Below, piece after piece: positions 35,206-47,560 of a stretch of 64,000 nt of DNA. The DNA comes from Pisolithus tinctorius. Lineage: Eukaryota; Basidiomycota; Agaricomycetes; Boletales; Pisolithaceae. Positions within the stretch are counted from its first letter, which is position 1. Each line of letters starts with the position of its first letter. The stretch lies in assembly GCA_024663395.1 (NCBI GenBank), contig JANFAH010000004.1, positions 2,480,001 through 2,544,000 on the forward strand, written 5' to 3'. The notes under the pieces were generated by a model. It saw only the letters and a list, made by a program, of their open reading frames with translations. It had not been told where the DNA came from and searched no databases. Made by a program: the position numbers and the translations under genes.

Positions 35206-38200
35206 CTAGGCTCGATGATTGGCGACGACGTGCCAAACTCGAACTCCTGATATACGGCGAGAAGGAATATTAAGAAAATGAGGCAGTTTGGGTGAAAATT
35301 TGGTGACGCTCACATCGACATGCATACTGGGCAGCCGGCTCGTATTTTGCCTCGCCGACGGAGTCTGGCGGAGTTCCCTAAAATCATTCTTTGTGTACAT
35401 CTTCGTCAACCCAGAGATAGCAGGTGAGCGGAGAAGCGCAGTAGGGGGTGAGAGTGCAACGAGACCCAAGATATCCCGAGCCGGCAACTTGCGTTTCGGT
35501 GTCGACGGTACGGGAGCAGAGGGTGCTAAAAGGGTCTCTAGATCACGGATGCTTATGCAGGCAGTCTGTGGGATTATCCTGGTAGGCGAGAACGGGTCTG
35601 GAAGGGGCGTTAACTTTCCTCTGACCGTCTTCAAAATGTCTATGTCGGGTTCCTTCTTTTCCCCAAATGCGTTACATAGTTTGTCCCACTTATCCCTTGA
35701 CAGGCCCGGGAGGTCAGAAGGACCTGGGAGCTTTTCACAAAGCCAAGACAGCGTCAAAAGGATGACCTGGAGGTCGGAAGGTTGGAGATCATCCATTCTT
35801 TCAACTACAGCAGACAAGCAGTGGCCGAATTCCCACAGAAGTCGGTCAAGGGCTAGATCCGCGTCGTTGATCGCGGAAAGTACTGCTTGCGCGCGCTCAA
35901 ACGCTTCGACCACATCAGTGTGGATCTGTGGTACTGAAACACCGCGGATGAATGTAAGGGCAACAGCCAGTTGCACAGAAGCATCGGTAAACACAGGATT
36001 TGTGGACAGCAGGCGTGCAAGACGTAACAGGGACTCGGAGTATACGTGAGCACTTAACAGGGCTGTCATAGTGTCGGCTATTGCCTGACCGGCACGAGGG
36101 ATCACCGAAAGCGTAGTTACGCCCAGGGTCGCATGATCGGAGGACGGACTCATGAGCCGTTCTATTGTTTGAATATGCCGGTCCACAGCTTGCTGGGCCA
36201 TCAAGCGTACGTGCTCCGTCTGGCCTTCCATGATAAACCTGGAAAGATCGGACATGTGTTTCAGTTCTTGAGAAATGAACCACTGTCCAAAATCCAGAAT
36301 CCCATTGTCCAGTGTGATTAGCAGAGACACGAGCTTGCATTTGCGGTCGACATCCAGCGCACACAACAGGCTCTCAAGGTCACCAAGAATGACGGGAAGA
36401 GTGGACAGTACCCACTTCGAGGTTGATTCCACAGGGTCCGAAGGAGTAGGTAGTAAGCAAGTGAAGAGTTCACAAATCTGCCGAACTTGCTGGTGCGGGT
36501 CACCATCAAAGGTCTGGCTTTTTTGGAGTAATGTGCGCAAAACAACTGCAGACCTCGTTTTGGGTAAGTCCATCGTGGAAGATGCGGAGAGAACGCCTAA
36601 GACATGTGAACAGGCCTGTTTGGCGTGCCTCCCGGCCACATGGACCGGCCGTGAGTAGGAAAGGTCGCGTAAGATCGTGTCCGAAGATGTGAAAACAAGA
36701 TAAACTGCGTCCACAAGGTGACGAATCGTGCGAATGGTAGTAACAGCGAACGGTTCGAGGTATGCAAGCAACCGTAGAATCTGTTCAGAAAGTAGCAGGT
36801 ATTGCTCCAAAAGTCCTTTCTCCACTGGTGGTGGCACGCTCAAGGCGAGTTGGTTCTTGAGCTCTTGACCAACCTCGAAGGCCAGATCGACAGAGCGGAA
36901 GAACAACCCATACACATTCTCCTTCCATCCCGTTTGCAGCACTTCCAAGTCACCAGCGCTTTCTTCATCGACATGGTGCTGAATGATTCCGACGGCAACC
37001 CGAAGCACCCGCACACGATCCATGTTCAGCGGGCCTGAGTTGGATCTAGCTAGCTCTTCGATAGCGCTCGAAGGGCCGTCCTCGGCAACTGCAGCGGCAT
37101 TCTCCAGGGATAGTCTCTCTTCTTCGCTGATATAGGTCAGCGTGAAGGGTTGCCACGAACGTATGCACTTGACAAAATGAGGACTGAGGTAACACCGTGG
37201 CTCGTTTACCAGGTTCAATATGATGTTCTCCGCATGGATGCCTGACATATCTGGAGGATCATTGTCCATTGTCATGCATTCCAGACGGAACGTCATTTGG
37301 CGCAGAAGAAGGAGATGGTTGACAATCTATGCAAGTCTTAGCCTGGGCAAGGGAAGAGGAGAAACAAGATCACGTACCTCACGATATCCCGGAACGTCCT
37401 GCCACAGTCGAAGAACACCCAGTGTCCGCTCTCGGCAACTGACATTTGGAAGGCTATCAGACCACGCATAGACAGCCAATACGCATGCGACGCCGATGAA
37501 AGCCTTGACAAATCCTATATAATCAGCATGCGAAACATCCGTCAACTCCGAGTCCCACAGGCTCCCGGGAACACTGCAATCGAATGTTGGGCCACCCTGA
37601 AGACTAGCAAAGAGATCCTCGTGTGTTGTCATGCAGCTGAGCCAAATGCCAAACGACTTCTCTTCTGAACCAATGTCCTTCAGGAACCGGGCAGCAGCGA
37701 CGAAATTTCCATTGGGGTTAGACAGTGTATCTTCGAACAGCTGCCAGTCTCGCAAGCGATTTGATAGTCGTCGAATGCCTTTCTTCACCTCTGGCTCCGT
37801 CGCTGGCATTGAATATACCGAATCCAATGCGCTTCGGAACCAATCATCATCCAAAAGTTTTGCAATATCAGGGTTTGTCGATGCGTCTAGCAGGGTAAAC
37901 ACCGTATCTTCGTCTATACTGGATGTATCAAACATTCGCTCCAGGTCAATGGTTTGCTAAAGCCAGAGTCAAACTAGAAATACGTCAATACTTCTCAAGC
38001 TTACCACCAGCATGCGTGCAAGGTCCCGATGTTGCGAAGCAGAGCGGCATAGTATCTCTGCAATGAAATAAGATCTCGTGTTATCCTGTTGTTCATCTTC
38101 AGCCTGACGTCGAGCGAGTGGATAACGTAACCGACCGTTGGACTAATAGCATCTGCAACCTTTTCTGCGAACCTCAGCAACGCCTCCGGAGAAACGTCAT

Positions 38201-38993
38201 CAGCAACGGGCCTGCTTAAGCAGCGATATGCAGAGTCTAGATCAATATCCATATCTTCCTCGTGTAAATCTGAGTAGAGATGCGGGAATTCCGGGAGATC
38301 CCAATCATCGTTAGGAGGTTTCAGGCAGAACATGAGGCGTATGACGAGGTTTAGTGGAGGTGCATCTGGTATGAGGGAGAGCAATTGCCTTGCTAAGTGG
38401 GTCGGATCGGAGGACCTAGCAAGGTCAAGTGCAGGTGAAACAGGTGTAGGCTCTAACACAGGTAGTGGTCGTGGTTCATAAGAGGTAATGGCTGGAGATA
38501 CTTCGGAGACCGGTTCGCCGTAGATTGCCATCGACACAGTTTCAAAGTCACCCCGCACTATCATGAGACGCGTTGCAAACTAGATAAACAGTTAGCTCGG
38601 CTGAAGGAGCGATACACTGTATGCACACGTGCATCTGCACCCATATTGACAGCAAATTCTGCTTGTCCGCCAGCATATGGAATGACTGTTGGTATAAGGG
38701 CATTGGGCACCTTCAACTTAGGTTTTCCATCCGCTTGTGAGCCTGGCTGCAGTGGATGGGCATTAAAGTAAACGTCCATGAAGAAGGCTTCAGGTTCCGT
38801 GCGCCTAGATTTTGTCAGTCAAGCTGCCATCCTCGAGATTGCCCGCTCACGCGATGACATCTGGGGCGGCTGCAAATGGCCTTGTGCCTGTGGGGAATAT
38901 CCTCACAGACTGCACCCTACATGGTGATGCAAACCGTATAGCAGTTAGTTTCGAAGTCCCGAATGGAGTCAAGTTGCACCATTGCAAGAGCAT
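35206..38993 (-). CDS. Virilizer N-terminal domain protein (putative m6A-writer cofactor)
   Basis: In animals and plants virilizer/VIRMA scaffolds the WTAP-METTL3 m6A methyltransferase complex. Exon 1 from the ATG at 38993 reads MLLQWCNLTPFGTSKLTAIR, SPCRVQSVRIFPTGTRPFAA and APDVIA, with a donor at 38850. The next exon gives RTEPEAFFMDVYFNAHPLQP and LIPTVIPYAGGQAEFAVNMG. Another gives ATRLMIVRGDFETVSMAIYG. These three blocks are the virilizer-N beta-sandwich signature. The remaining roughly 1000 residues, including an open last exon of about 690 codons (37296-35206), are helical and HEAT-like, for example LSEQILRLLAYLEPFAVTTI. Function in this fungus is inferred from the domain. It is divergent from nothing obvious upstream; a 520-base gap separates it from the STIMATE gene's end. 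Confidence 0.8.
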
Positions 38994-39515
38994 TGGTGTC
39001 TCACTTCAGTGTATTGGTCGGAGCCAGTATACGCCTGCTACGGTGAGTGTCACAGCCACTCCACCACGCAACGATCTAGCAACTCGAATATTAAGTAGCA
39101 GTTACGCCAGTAACTCAGAAAGTATACAGGGCATGCTCGCTCTAGGTGCATTATGCTACTCTTGAAGGTGGTGACCAACCATGCAGCAAGTACTAATATG
39201 TCAGAAGTCGCAAACTTATCACAGGAACGAACAGCGTCGGGCAACATTTGTGCCCGCAGATCTTGTACTAACAGGAGCCAGAATCGAAGGTTCCTCAGAG
39301 CCTACACTCCATCTCCCCGGTTGCCTCCAGGCGACTCGGCTGGTAAACATTGAGTGAGACCACTGAGCATGCGGGGACCACCGCCCAGAAATTATGATCA
39401 AAATGGATGTCTGTCCTGCTAAACAATCTGGTTCCCTGTGCAAAAAATAAAACTAACGCGATATTACAAATGCATAAGTAGTGAGTGGGTGCAGAGGATA
39501 ACGAACGTGCAAGGG
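38994..39515. other. Intergenic, promoter of virilizer-domain gene
   Basis: About 520 bases between the virilizer-domain start and the STIMATE stop, both on the minus strand. Nothing recognisable besides presumed promoter and 3' UTR. Confidence 0.4.
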
Positions 39516-40988
39516 TCATTGACAACCGCTACTTCTCCCGATACTTGTTCTGTTCTGAACGGCCGTCCACGCTGCCAGCAGATCGCGTCCGTGTATGCTT
39601 CTCCCACAAATCCAGGTGTATGCTGGGTCTATCAATGGAAACCCCCGGGACTGAACCTTTCTGAAGTATCCGGGGTGAAGTGTGTTGGGGTTGGTCTGGT
39701 GAAGCAGAGAAAAGGGAATGGATTGGCTGGTGATCAAGTGAAGGGGAGGCGAAGCCCTATGTTTCTGTCTGGATCTAGAAGATATACTGCTGGGTGACGG
39801 GCTCCCTATGCTACTGCTACTCGGAGGATAATCGTGGGCAATGGGCGAGCTGGAGCCAGGGAAAGATATGGAAGGCGGCGACGACTTTCTTCCCATTTTG
39901 GACTTATCGTCTTCAGCGCCAACCATCGTAGTGAAATCTGATGACATTCTCGAGCCGCAGGGTCGTGGCATATTCTCTACGTCACGATGTAGGGTATCGT
40001 CGCCATCGTCTTCAGATGATCGGATTAGCGGTTCGCAATCTCGGTCATCACAATTTCGGTGTGAGTTAGAATGAGGAGGCTGAGTACTGTTGGCTTTAAC
40101 GATGGAGTCGATGAGCCAGAATTGGAGGACATTCATAATGATTGGAAAGATGCCCATGACGCTGAGAAAGTGATTAATGATCTGTCCATACTCCGGAGAT
40201 TAATCTGGCGCACAAGATGACTTGGAAGGATTCTCCCTCTCCTATATTCGTCCAGCCGAGCAACCAGTCTCCTAGCTCGAAAGTTCCAGGCCATATGGCA
40301 AAAAGTGCAACGACAAGAAGTTTCATTGTCGTGAGGGCAAACACGTAAACCGCGGCCTGGCGAACCCAGTACGCAAACGATGGTGGATTCCCGTACTGGC
40401 CCGACCGAAAACCCTTGAGGTGCAGCTTCTTTAATAGTACAAAAGTAGTGGCCTGCAAGACGAGGTATATAAGGCCAACACCTAGTCGCTGATAGTATCA
40501 CTGTCTGTGGTTTCAATATCAAATCACTCACCTAATGTAGTGTCAACCAAAATATTAAGAAAATAGTATGTACAAGCATTTCCGGAGAATTGGTGAGATC
40601 CAAGATCGGAAATGAGCACATTCAGGCCGTGTATAAACATCTGACCAATGACCTGTTTAGACACGTCAAACAGCCTAGAGGTGGAATAAATGGATAATAA
40701 CATGCTTCAGCGAACGGATGCTGGCATGCCTTCGAAGGAACCGCACCAGATTTTCCACGGCCGTTTGTGTGTCTCGCGGTGTCTCTTATAAACGAGTGAA
40801 AGGATGGCAAGGACGCCCATAAGACCTTGCACGACCTAAATCGACCGTTTTCGTGATCAAGCCTGCCCACAGTGAACGCAATGCCACACATTGCTTACCA
40901 GAGCCGTTGGACCCAAGAGTTGACATGATTTGCGGTCCACGGGTAGGTTATCCAAGCTGCTATCAATGATGTGCGCAATGGCAGACAT
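39516..40988 (-). CDS. STIMATE/TMEM110-family membrane protein
   Basis: Family of multipass ER/vacuolar membrane proteins; the animal member STIMATE regulates STIM1 at ER-plasma membrane junctions. Joined exons read MSAIAHIIDSSLDNLPVDRK, CQLLGPTALVVQGLMGVLAI and LSLVYKRHRETHKRPWKIW. Then come QVIGQMFIHGLNVLISDLGS, TYYFLNILVDTTLGVGLIYL, FRSGQYGNPPSFAYWVRQAA, VYVFALTTMKLLVVALFAIW and IFPIIMNVLQFWLIDSIVKA. About five membrane helices are visible, plus the family WxxQxxxY-like and MNxxQFWxID motifs. A long disordered acidic/Ser-rich tail ends at 39516. A start at 41131 is also open, but in a frame that does not join, so 40988 is preferred. It is divergent from the NSF gene. Confidence 0.88.
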
Positions 40989-41300
40989 GTCAGATGTGTC
41001 GCGGTTTGTGCTGCCCCTGGGGGTTGACAGGAAAACGAGAAATCAAGGGAAGGGCGGTGACTGTAGCTGCTAAGAGTACTTGAGTTGGATGAGCCGGAGC
41101 CGTCGCGTCGGACGGGCGATGATATAATCACTCAGAGTCTCTCCGATCAGGGAGGGAACGGATGATGACATAATCGTCCCTCTAGCGCAGTCCTCACGGC
41201 CTTAACTCAACGCAGCAACGACGTGCTCGTCGAGAAAACGCAATCTCGAGCAGATCTCAAAGCGGACATATAGTAATAAGCCAGTAATCGAAGGCCGTCC
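40989..41300. promoter_or_regulatory. Shared divergent promoter of STIMATE-family and NSF genes
   Basis: About 310 bases between two start codons on opposite strands. Must hold both promoters. If the STIMATE start is at 41131, only about 170 bases remain. No clear core motif was identified. Confidence 0.5.
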
Positions 41301-44205
41301 ATGTCGTTCTTTGGAAGATCGAACACACCGCAACCACCCCCTGGCCAACCCCAGTACACACGCGTACCGGACGGTCTACCAAGCGGATTGAGGCCAAACG
41401 CGCGACCACCCCAACATCCAACCCATTACAACGATCCTTCTCAATCACTCTTCGAGAAGCGACCTTACGATCGGAAACCGCCACCCCAACGCGCTGAAAT
41501 GAGGTGCGCAGCAGCCAAGCGACGCAAATTACATGACCTGACTTCCTTCCAGCAACTATAGTGTCGTGGGTACACCCAACGAGTCGTTAGCTTTGCGTAA
41601 CTGTCTAGTTGTACACCCTTCGGAGTTCCAGAATGGCGCCCACGTCCTCGTTAATGGACGATTTCCAGTTACGATCTGGTAAGTGTTGTCAACGGCTTCT
41701 TCGTGGTGAGCTGTTATCGATCATGATTTCGTTTAGCCACGATACATCTAAATCAATAAATCCGGGGGTCGTTGCTGTGCCGGCGTCCCCTTCGTCAGTG
41801 GATGGCACTTTCCCTTAGCGGAGATTTCATCACTGTTACCTTGCTACCCTCACCACCACATTCTCAAGCACCGCCCTTCCTCCAATCTGTCGATCTTCAT
41901 GCCAGCTTTTGGAAGAAGGGATACGTCAACGAAGTCCCATACAACGTAGACGAAATGGTACAAAAGTTCCTTGCGGCCTACAGTGGCTTGGTGCTTGCCC
42001 CGGGTGGTATTTTGACCGTGGACTTCAAAGGTGACAAACTGAAACTTGTCGTTGCTTCGATGAACGTCGTAGAACTCCCTGATGGGGGACTAGGCGGAAA
42101 GACTCAGATTGAGATGGGTGTGTTAATGCAGAGAACGGACGTCAATATCCTGAAAGACGGCGACAGCCCCATGAGGCTGAAGTCTGGTGCAAAGAGGTAA
42201 GCTTCACGCCGTATGTAGATGTCGCCGTGACTCATTGAAGCGGTAGGGCAGCTACGAACGCGATTATTGCGCCAAACTTCAAGTTTGAGGACATGGGTAT
42301 TGGTGGTCTTGACGACGAGTTCGGTGCCAATATTCCGTCGCGCTTTTGCGTCGAGAGTATTCCCGCCAGCATTGGTAGAGAAGCTAGGTATACAACACGT
42401 CAAGGGTATGTGCGATGCCGTTGTTTTTGTCGGTCGGTTACTGAGTGAACTCATAGGCATTCTATTGCATGGGCCCTCCGGGTACGGGAAAAACACTGAT
42501 CGCACGACAAATTGGGAAGATGCTTAATGCCCGAGAGCCAAAGGTAGTCAACGGCCCTGAAATCTTGAACAAGTACGTTCGGCGCGTCGGAAGAAAACAT
42601 TCGCAAGCTATTCGCGGACGCAGAGAAGGAGGTTTGTCCGATATCGCATACTTGTTAATAGTCATGCGCTGACTTGATTTCAGTACAAGGAGAAAGGAGA
42701 CGAAAGCGGGCTTCACATTATCATATTTGACGAACTAGATGCTGTCTTCAAGCAGCGTGGCTCGACGAACAATGGCACCGGCGTGGGTGACAGCGTCGTC
42801 AACCAGCTCCTATCCAAGGTAAACTTCCTTCGGGTTCTTCGGAATGGAGCCCCCAAATTCACGATCCATGCAATAGATGGATGGTGTAGATCGCCTGAAT
42901 AATATCCTTGTCATTGGTATGACCAATCGATTAGACATGATTGACGAGGCGCTCCTCCGACCGGGCCGTCTGGAGGTACACATGGAAATATCATTGCCCG
43001 ACGCGCGTGGCCGTTATCAAATACTGCGAATACATACAGCCAAAATGCGCACGAACAAAGTGATGGACGATGATGTCGATCTGGAGGAGATTGCGCAACT
43101 GACCAAGAACTACTCGGGTGCCGAAATAGAGGGGTTTATCAAGAGCGCCACCAGTTTTGCGTTGAACCGACACGTAAAAGTTGGGACATTGGCAGGGATA
43201 TCGGATGATGTTGAAAACTTGAGGGTAAATAGAGATGATTTCATGAGAGCTCTCGACGAGATTAAACCTGCCTACGGTGTCTCCGAAGAAGATATCACGG
43301 ACGTAGTCAAGAATGGAATCATCACGTTCGATGCAGAGATTCAGTGTGTGCAGGGTGCCCTACTTAGTCATCGAACTATACTGACCCACTTTTCAGGATA
43401 TTCTTCAGAAAGGAAAAACTATTTGCGAACCAAGTTGCCAAGTCCGACCGGACGCCACGGGTTAGTGTGTTGTTGCATGGCCTACCGGGTTCAGGCAAGA
43501 CAACGTTGGCAGCTACCATGGCCGCCAAATCGGATTTTCCCTTCATCAAAATCATATCCCCGAATCGTATGGTGGGATTCTCAGAGGCACAAAAAGTTGC
43601 TGCCATTACGAAAACATTCCAGGACAGTTACAAGAGTCCTTTGAGCGTCATCGTCGTGGACAACATAGAAAGGCTTTTAGGTGAGGGATATAGCCGTGCG
43701 GCTGCAAAAGCAGCTGTTAATCATCGCCTTCAGAATGGACGTATCTCGGAAATCGTTTTTCAAATGCTGTGCTACAAACATTGCTCGTGCTCATCGCGCA
43801 AAAGCCTCCAAGGTTTGACAAACCGCTCTCTCACAAATGGTTCGGACTAAACCGTGACTATCCAGGGTCGTCGTCTGTTGGTGTTAGCGACCTCCGTCGC
43901 TTGGCTCCCATCTCGTCGATTTGGGATTCACGGAAGTATTCGATGCCCCAAATTAAGGTTCCTCCTGTTTCCAACCCTCCAGCAGCTTGACGTTATCCTC
44001 CGTGACGTTGATTTCTACGACACCTCCGTGCGAGAGATGGTGAAGAGCCTTCCATACCCGAGGAATGCCGCCGAATCGGAGGCTTCGAATGTTCCACTCT
44101 TGGTCGGTATCAAGAAGCTATTGAGCATTATTGAAATGGGCAAGGCAGGAGCCAGAGGATGCTGCGATCAGGTTTATGCAGGGTCTCGCGGGTTTGAACG
44201 GATAG
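41301..44205 (+). CDS. SEC18: Vesicular-fusion ATPase NSF/Sec18
   Basis: AAA+ ATPase that, with alpha-SNAP, disassembles cis-SNARE complexes after membrane fusion. N domain: [28 protein letters not shown]..., [24 protein letters not shown] strand. D1: [20 protein letters not shown], Walker [21 protein letters not shown], Walker [21 protein letters not shown], and [20 protein letters not shown] with the Arg fingers. D2: Walker [21 protein letters not shown] and [15 protein letters not shown]. The C-terminus reads [19 protein letters not shown] before the stop at 44203-44205, in a frame one base off the preceding exon. Extra bases lie near 41794, 42473 (inside the D1 Walker A) and 44155. The identity is certain; intactness is not. 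Confidence 0.93.
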
Positions 44206-44929
44206 AACATTGTTGTAGCGTATAGTACTGCTATACCCTCCTTGGTCGTTGTGTGTAATGTATCCTAGGATTGCCTGTCGCATCACTATTCTGTAGGTAA
44301 CCGTATATGGCCAAGGTTACGGGAGAACGCGGGTTGACAAAAGTTCGACCCACGCAAATACAAGTTGGGAGACACTCGGGTGAAGGACCACTGAGCCACA
44401 TCGGCAGGAAACCTTGGTTATTCACGGGGCATGGTATGTGGTCTGTGGATTGTAGAGACGGATAAATCACATTGACATATAGGTTTACTGTACGTAGGAA
44501 TCAGCTATCGCCGGAGGGGGATTGCCCCATGCCAATTCTCCCGGGGTAAATGTCAACGAGCAACAAAGACATCGCCTGGCGTAGTAGAGATTGCGATGGC
44601 CATGTAGGCGGTGGTGAGTGGTGACAAAAATGTGCAAGTGGATTGAGACATAGTAAATGATTCATCCCTTCATGGACGCCAACTACCACCTGTCGGCCAG
44701 ATGATCTGCTCATCGTCCATTACGAATAATAATACTCGGATCGATCTGCAAATCTGCCCCGGACCGGCACCCCACACCGGTGTTCATGTTCCTGATCATC
44801 CAATGGACACGTTTGGTAACTCGCAAATCTTGACTGGCTTCGCAGCGTCAATTACAACCAGGGCCAAATTGAATTCAAAGTCGGGCTTGGCTGTGCAACT
44901 ATGATAGGTGTCGTTGGGGTGCTAATTGA
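44206..44929. other. Intergenic with a tRNA-like element
   Basis: Apart from the tRNA-like copy listed below I see only short open frames. The last 230 bases may contain eroded 5' parts of the adjacent P450 pseudogene. Confidence 0.4.
44310..44415 (-). repeat. tRNA-like (possible SINE) element, copy 1
   Basis: Read on the minus strand, TGGCTCAGTGG matches the pol III A-box consensus, and a B-box-like GGTCGAACTT lies 38 bases further. No cloverleaf with a paired acceptor stem forms, so it is not a functional tRNA. It shares order and short sequence blocks (AGTGT..TCCC, GTCGAACT, TCAAC) with the element at 46838-46965. Confidence 0.35.
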
Positions 44930-46190
44930 TCTTCCATTCACACCTTTCGATATTCTGAGCCCGGAACTAAGCAGAAAGTGGTGGTTTGTTGTTGGCATTT
45001 GCTATATGCCAGCTTGGAAAGACCCCCCCTACTGCGTGAATTAGGCACTAAATCGCGCACGGTGAAGCACTTTTTCATCGTGGTTCCCTGGAGTTGATTT
45101 CAGACCGGATGCACCACGTTGCAGGGAGATGATTGCAACGATGTCGGAACTCCCATTCTGCGAAGTGAAAACACAACTAGTAAGTCACCGCTGCGAACTC
45201 CTCTTCATGCATGTTCAACTTCCAAGGCCCATCTGGTACTTTGCAACATTGTTTGGTATCTGACTTTCTTACGTACGAAGGCGCGGAGGAGTCTGCAGCG
45301 AGAGATGCTACTTCAGGTGTCTTTCTAGGTTGGTTTGCGTCTCAGTCACTAGTAGTATGCTATTCACAGCCGGGATTGACCTTCTGTCAGCTGCAGCCCA
45401 GAGTATGAGTTTTGCAACCACACTGGGAATCCTCGATTGACAATAGTCGTAGACCGCCTCCATTCTGGAGACGCTTGTCCTGGTAATGGTGCTCCACCCC
45501 GAGGTGCAAGCCAAAGCGCACGCAGAACTCGATGACGTCGTTGGGAAGGGCGTCTCCGGACCCCCGAAGATCGGCCGCCATTATCATTCTTACAGGCTGT
45601 ACTTACGAGGCTATGAGATGAAATCCTGTCTTTCCACTAGGTCATCGGCGCGATCCCACTTGCTGCCATACCAGACTGAACGATCAGGTATACCCCATGC
45701 AACTGCTCCAAGTGACATCTACGAGGAGCACCGAATCTCGAAAGGTTTGTTGACTGTCCATATCTAGAGACAAGGACTTCCCATGACGATGACAGGATGT
45801 ATCATTAATGTTCAACGCATGGTAGGCTATTTATATCCCTCCACTGACCCTGCACTCTATTGACATCTGTGGGTACCCTAGGGCCATGTCTCGTCACTGT
45901 TTCGACCCAAGCAGTCATCTTACTCCAGAAGGCCAACTCGCTCTCCAAGCTAAGCAAAACTATTCTCTTTACTTTGGGTTCGGCAGGATGTACGTGCTGA
46001 CCCTGGGGCCTCCGATCAATGGGGCACTCAAATGGAATGGAATGATTTTCGCAGGATCTGTCCCGGGTGGTTCTTTGCGGATAATGCCTTCTGGCCGCAG
46101 CGGCGATGATTCTTTCCGCTTTTAGATTTGAGAGGGCCAAGGACGGGTCTGAGAAAGCTATTCCAGTGAACAGCATTTGCAGTGTCAGGT
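44930..46190 (+). pseudogene. Decayed cytochrome P450
   Basis: Fragments of one P450 appear in order but in different frames with stops between. They are SELPFCEVKTQL (about 45135), VMVLHPEVQAKAHAELDDVV (45484 onward, the conserved stretch after helix I), PHATAPSDIYEEHRISKG (about 45690), YPSTDPAL, and the heme-binding region. The latter is FGFGR at 45973-45987, an intron at 45990-46054, then ICPGWFFADNAFWP. The Cys ligand is present, but the consensus RRICPGR is changed to RMICPGW. The ExxR region is not readable and the substrate-recognition N-terminus is nearly lost. The end reads LSAFRFERAKDGSEKAIPVN. Resembles fungal CYPs of the O-methylsterigmatocystin oxidoreductase-like type. Unlike the isolated indels in housekeeping genes, this one has many lesions, so a true pseudogene is likely. 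Confidence 0.75.
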
Positions 46191-47560
46191 CAGGTAGTTG
46201 AGCTTCTTATCGCTCTTGCAGCAGACCAAACTGAAACTGGTTAGTCATTCGGTACCTTTCGAGTGTTCCACGAGCAGAATTTTAGCTGACTGTGTAATGA
46301 TCATCTGTCATGTAAAGTGTACGTCGTAAAACCTCTTTGTACAGTAGTCCAGCAACGTATGAAGTGAAACGCCGTTCGAATTAATATTAGAGGACATAGC
46401 AGTTGTTCGTGCATGGGTCAGTCCCTCGTGCCAATCCATAAAGCACAATTTATTGCACTGATTGTAGTGGTACTTCGTACGTACTCTAGTAAGTCCATAG
46501 GCCGGCATTCTATCCGAATTCAGACAAAATCCCGTCAAGAAACACCAGATGATTCGTGAATGCACGGGGTACTGAATCACTGCATGCATGGAGCGATTTA
46601 CTAGTAGCTTTTACCTATGGCAAATCCGCTAACTTACTTGCACTCCTGTCATGCAATTGTTTCACACCCAAGCTGAATGCGGAGTCTTGCTTCAAAAATG
46701 AAAGCCTGGCGCGGTCACGGGTCGAGTAACTGTTTAAAGAAGTTGTGATACACCGTTGCAACTGATACAAGATCCAGCGAGCAACTTATCGCTGCATACC
46801 CGTACTGCTCGGTAGCTCTGAATATTCAGCCAGTGGATTGGACACGCCGACCCGAATCCGTGCTAGGGGTAAGTTCGGAAGTAGTTGAAACCGGAGTTCG
46901 ACTCGTGCCAGCTGTTCGGGAAACACACTAACCCATTCCGCTACTAAAGCCCACTGTATGGCCCAACCTCCTGTTCCTGCGATGCGTACAGCATACTGCT
47001 GCAGCGGGCGTCATCTGGCACACCAACTTAAGAACACAATGCAAGCTAGGACGGATAGAACGCCTGGATTGTCAGTAAGTGCCTTTTACAAGCATATCTA
47101 TCGGTCTCGATAGATGGTAAGATTCGGCAGGTAAAGCCGCTAAGAAGGAAATTCAAATACTAGGTCTGGCTAAAAGGGAGAGTCTAACTCAGTTCAGGTA
47201 AGTACTACGTACATGGGTGACACACTCGATGTATCGCTCGGGGTGCAGATGGATCATTGTGAGATCGTTGGCCAGTGTAGCTATTCACTCGCGACTTGTT
47301 TGAGGCGAGCTCTGGAAGCCCAGTACACTCGGTGCGCCTAGCAACCCAAATTCTGCAAAGGAACCGATTCTGGACTGTATGATGTGCGATCAAACACTGG
47401 TGAAGCTTGAGGGCGTGTGGCTTATGTAATGGGAGGCGGGGGTCCGTCGTATCAGTTCCCACTCACCGAGGTCCTGAGGACTGGGAACATCGCACAGCTA
47501 TTGTTTTCTTTACCTCTGACATTGATCTCGCTTCAGTATCATCTACCCTGTTAAGCCATA
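46191..47560. other. Gene-free stretch with a second tRNA-like element
   Basis: About 1.37 kb, rather AT-rich, with no convincing open frame. Contains the tRNA-like copy at 46838-46965 and otherwise nothing I can name. Confidence 0.4.
46838..46965 (-). repeat. tRNA-like (possible SINE) element, copy 2
   Basis: On the minus strand TAGCGGAATGG fits the A-box consensus; GAGTCGAACTCC lies about 30 bases on, at the spacing of a tRNA B-box. The flanking GTTAGTGTGTTTCCC and TTTCAAC blocks resemble copy 1 at 44310-44415, in the same orientation. No acceptor stem is formed, so a tRNA-derived repeat is more likely than a tRNA gene. Confidence 0.38.

Noticed and set aside
35288..36049. Plus-strand open frame of 253 codons
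   Set aside because: Antisense of the virilizer-domain exon; no conserved motif and low-complexity composition.
42440..42500. Programmed ribosomal frameshift in the NSF Walker A region
   Set aside because: The jump adds one base in a CCC run with no slippery heptamer or stimulatory structure, and similar jumps occur in unrelated genes; sequence error is simpler.
44310..44415. Functional tRNA gene
   Set aside because: A-box fits, but no acceptor stem or anticodon arm forms and the B-box is off consensus; a tRNA-derived repeat is more likely.
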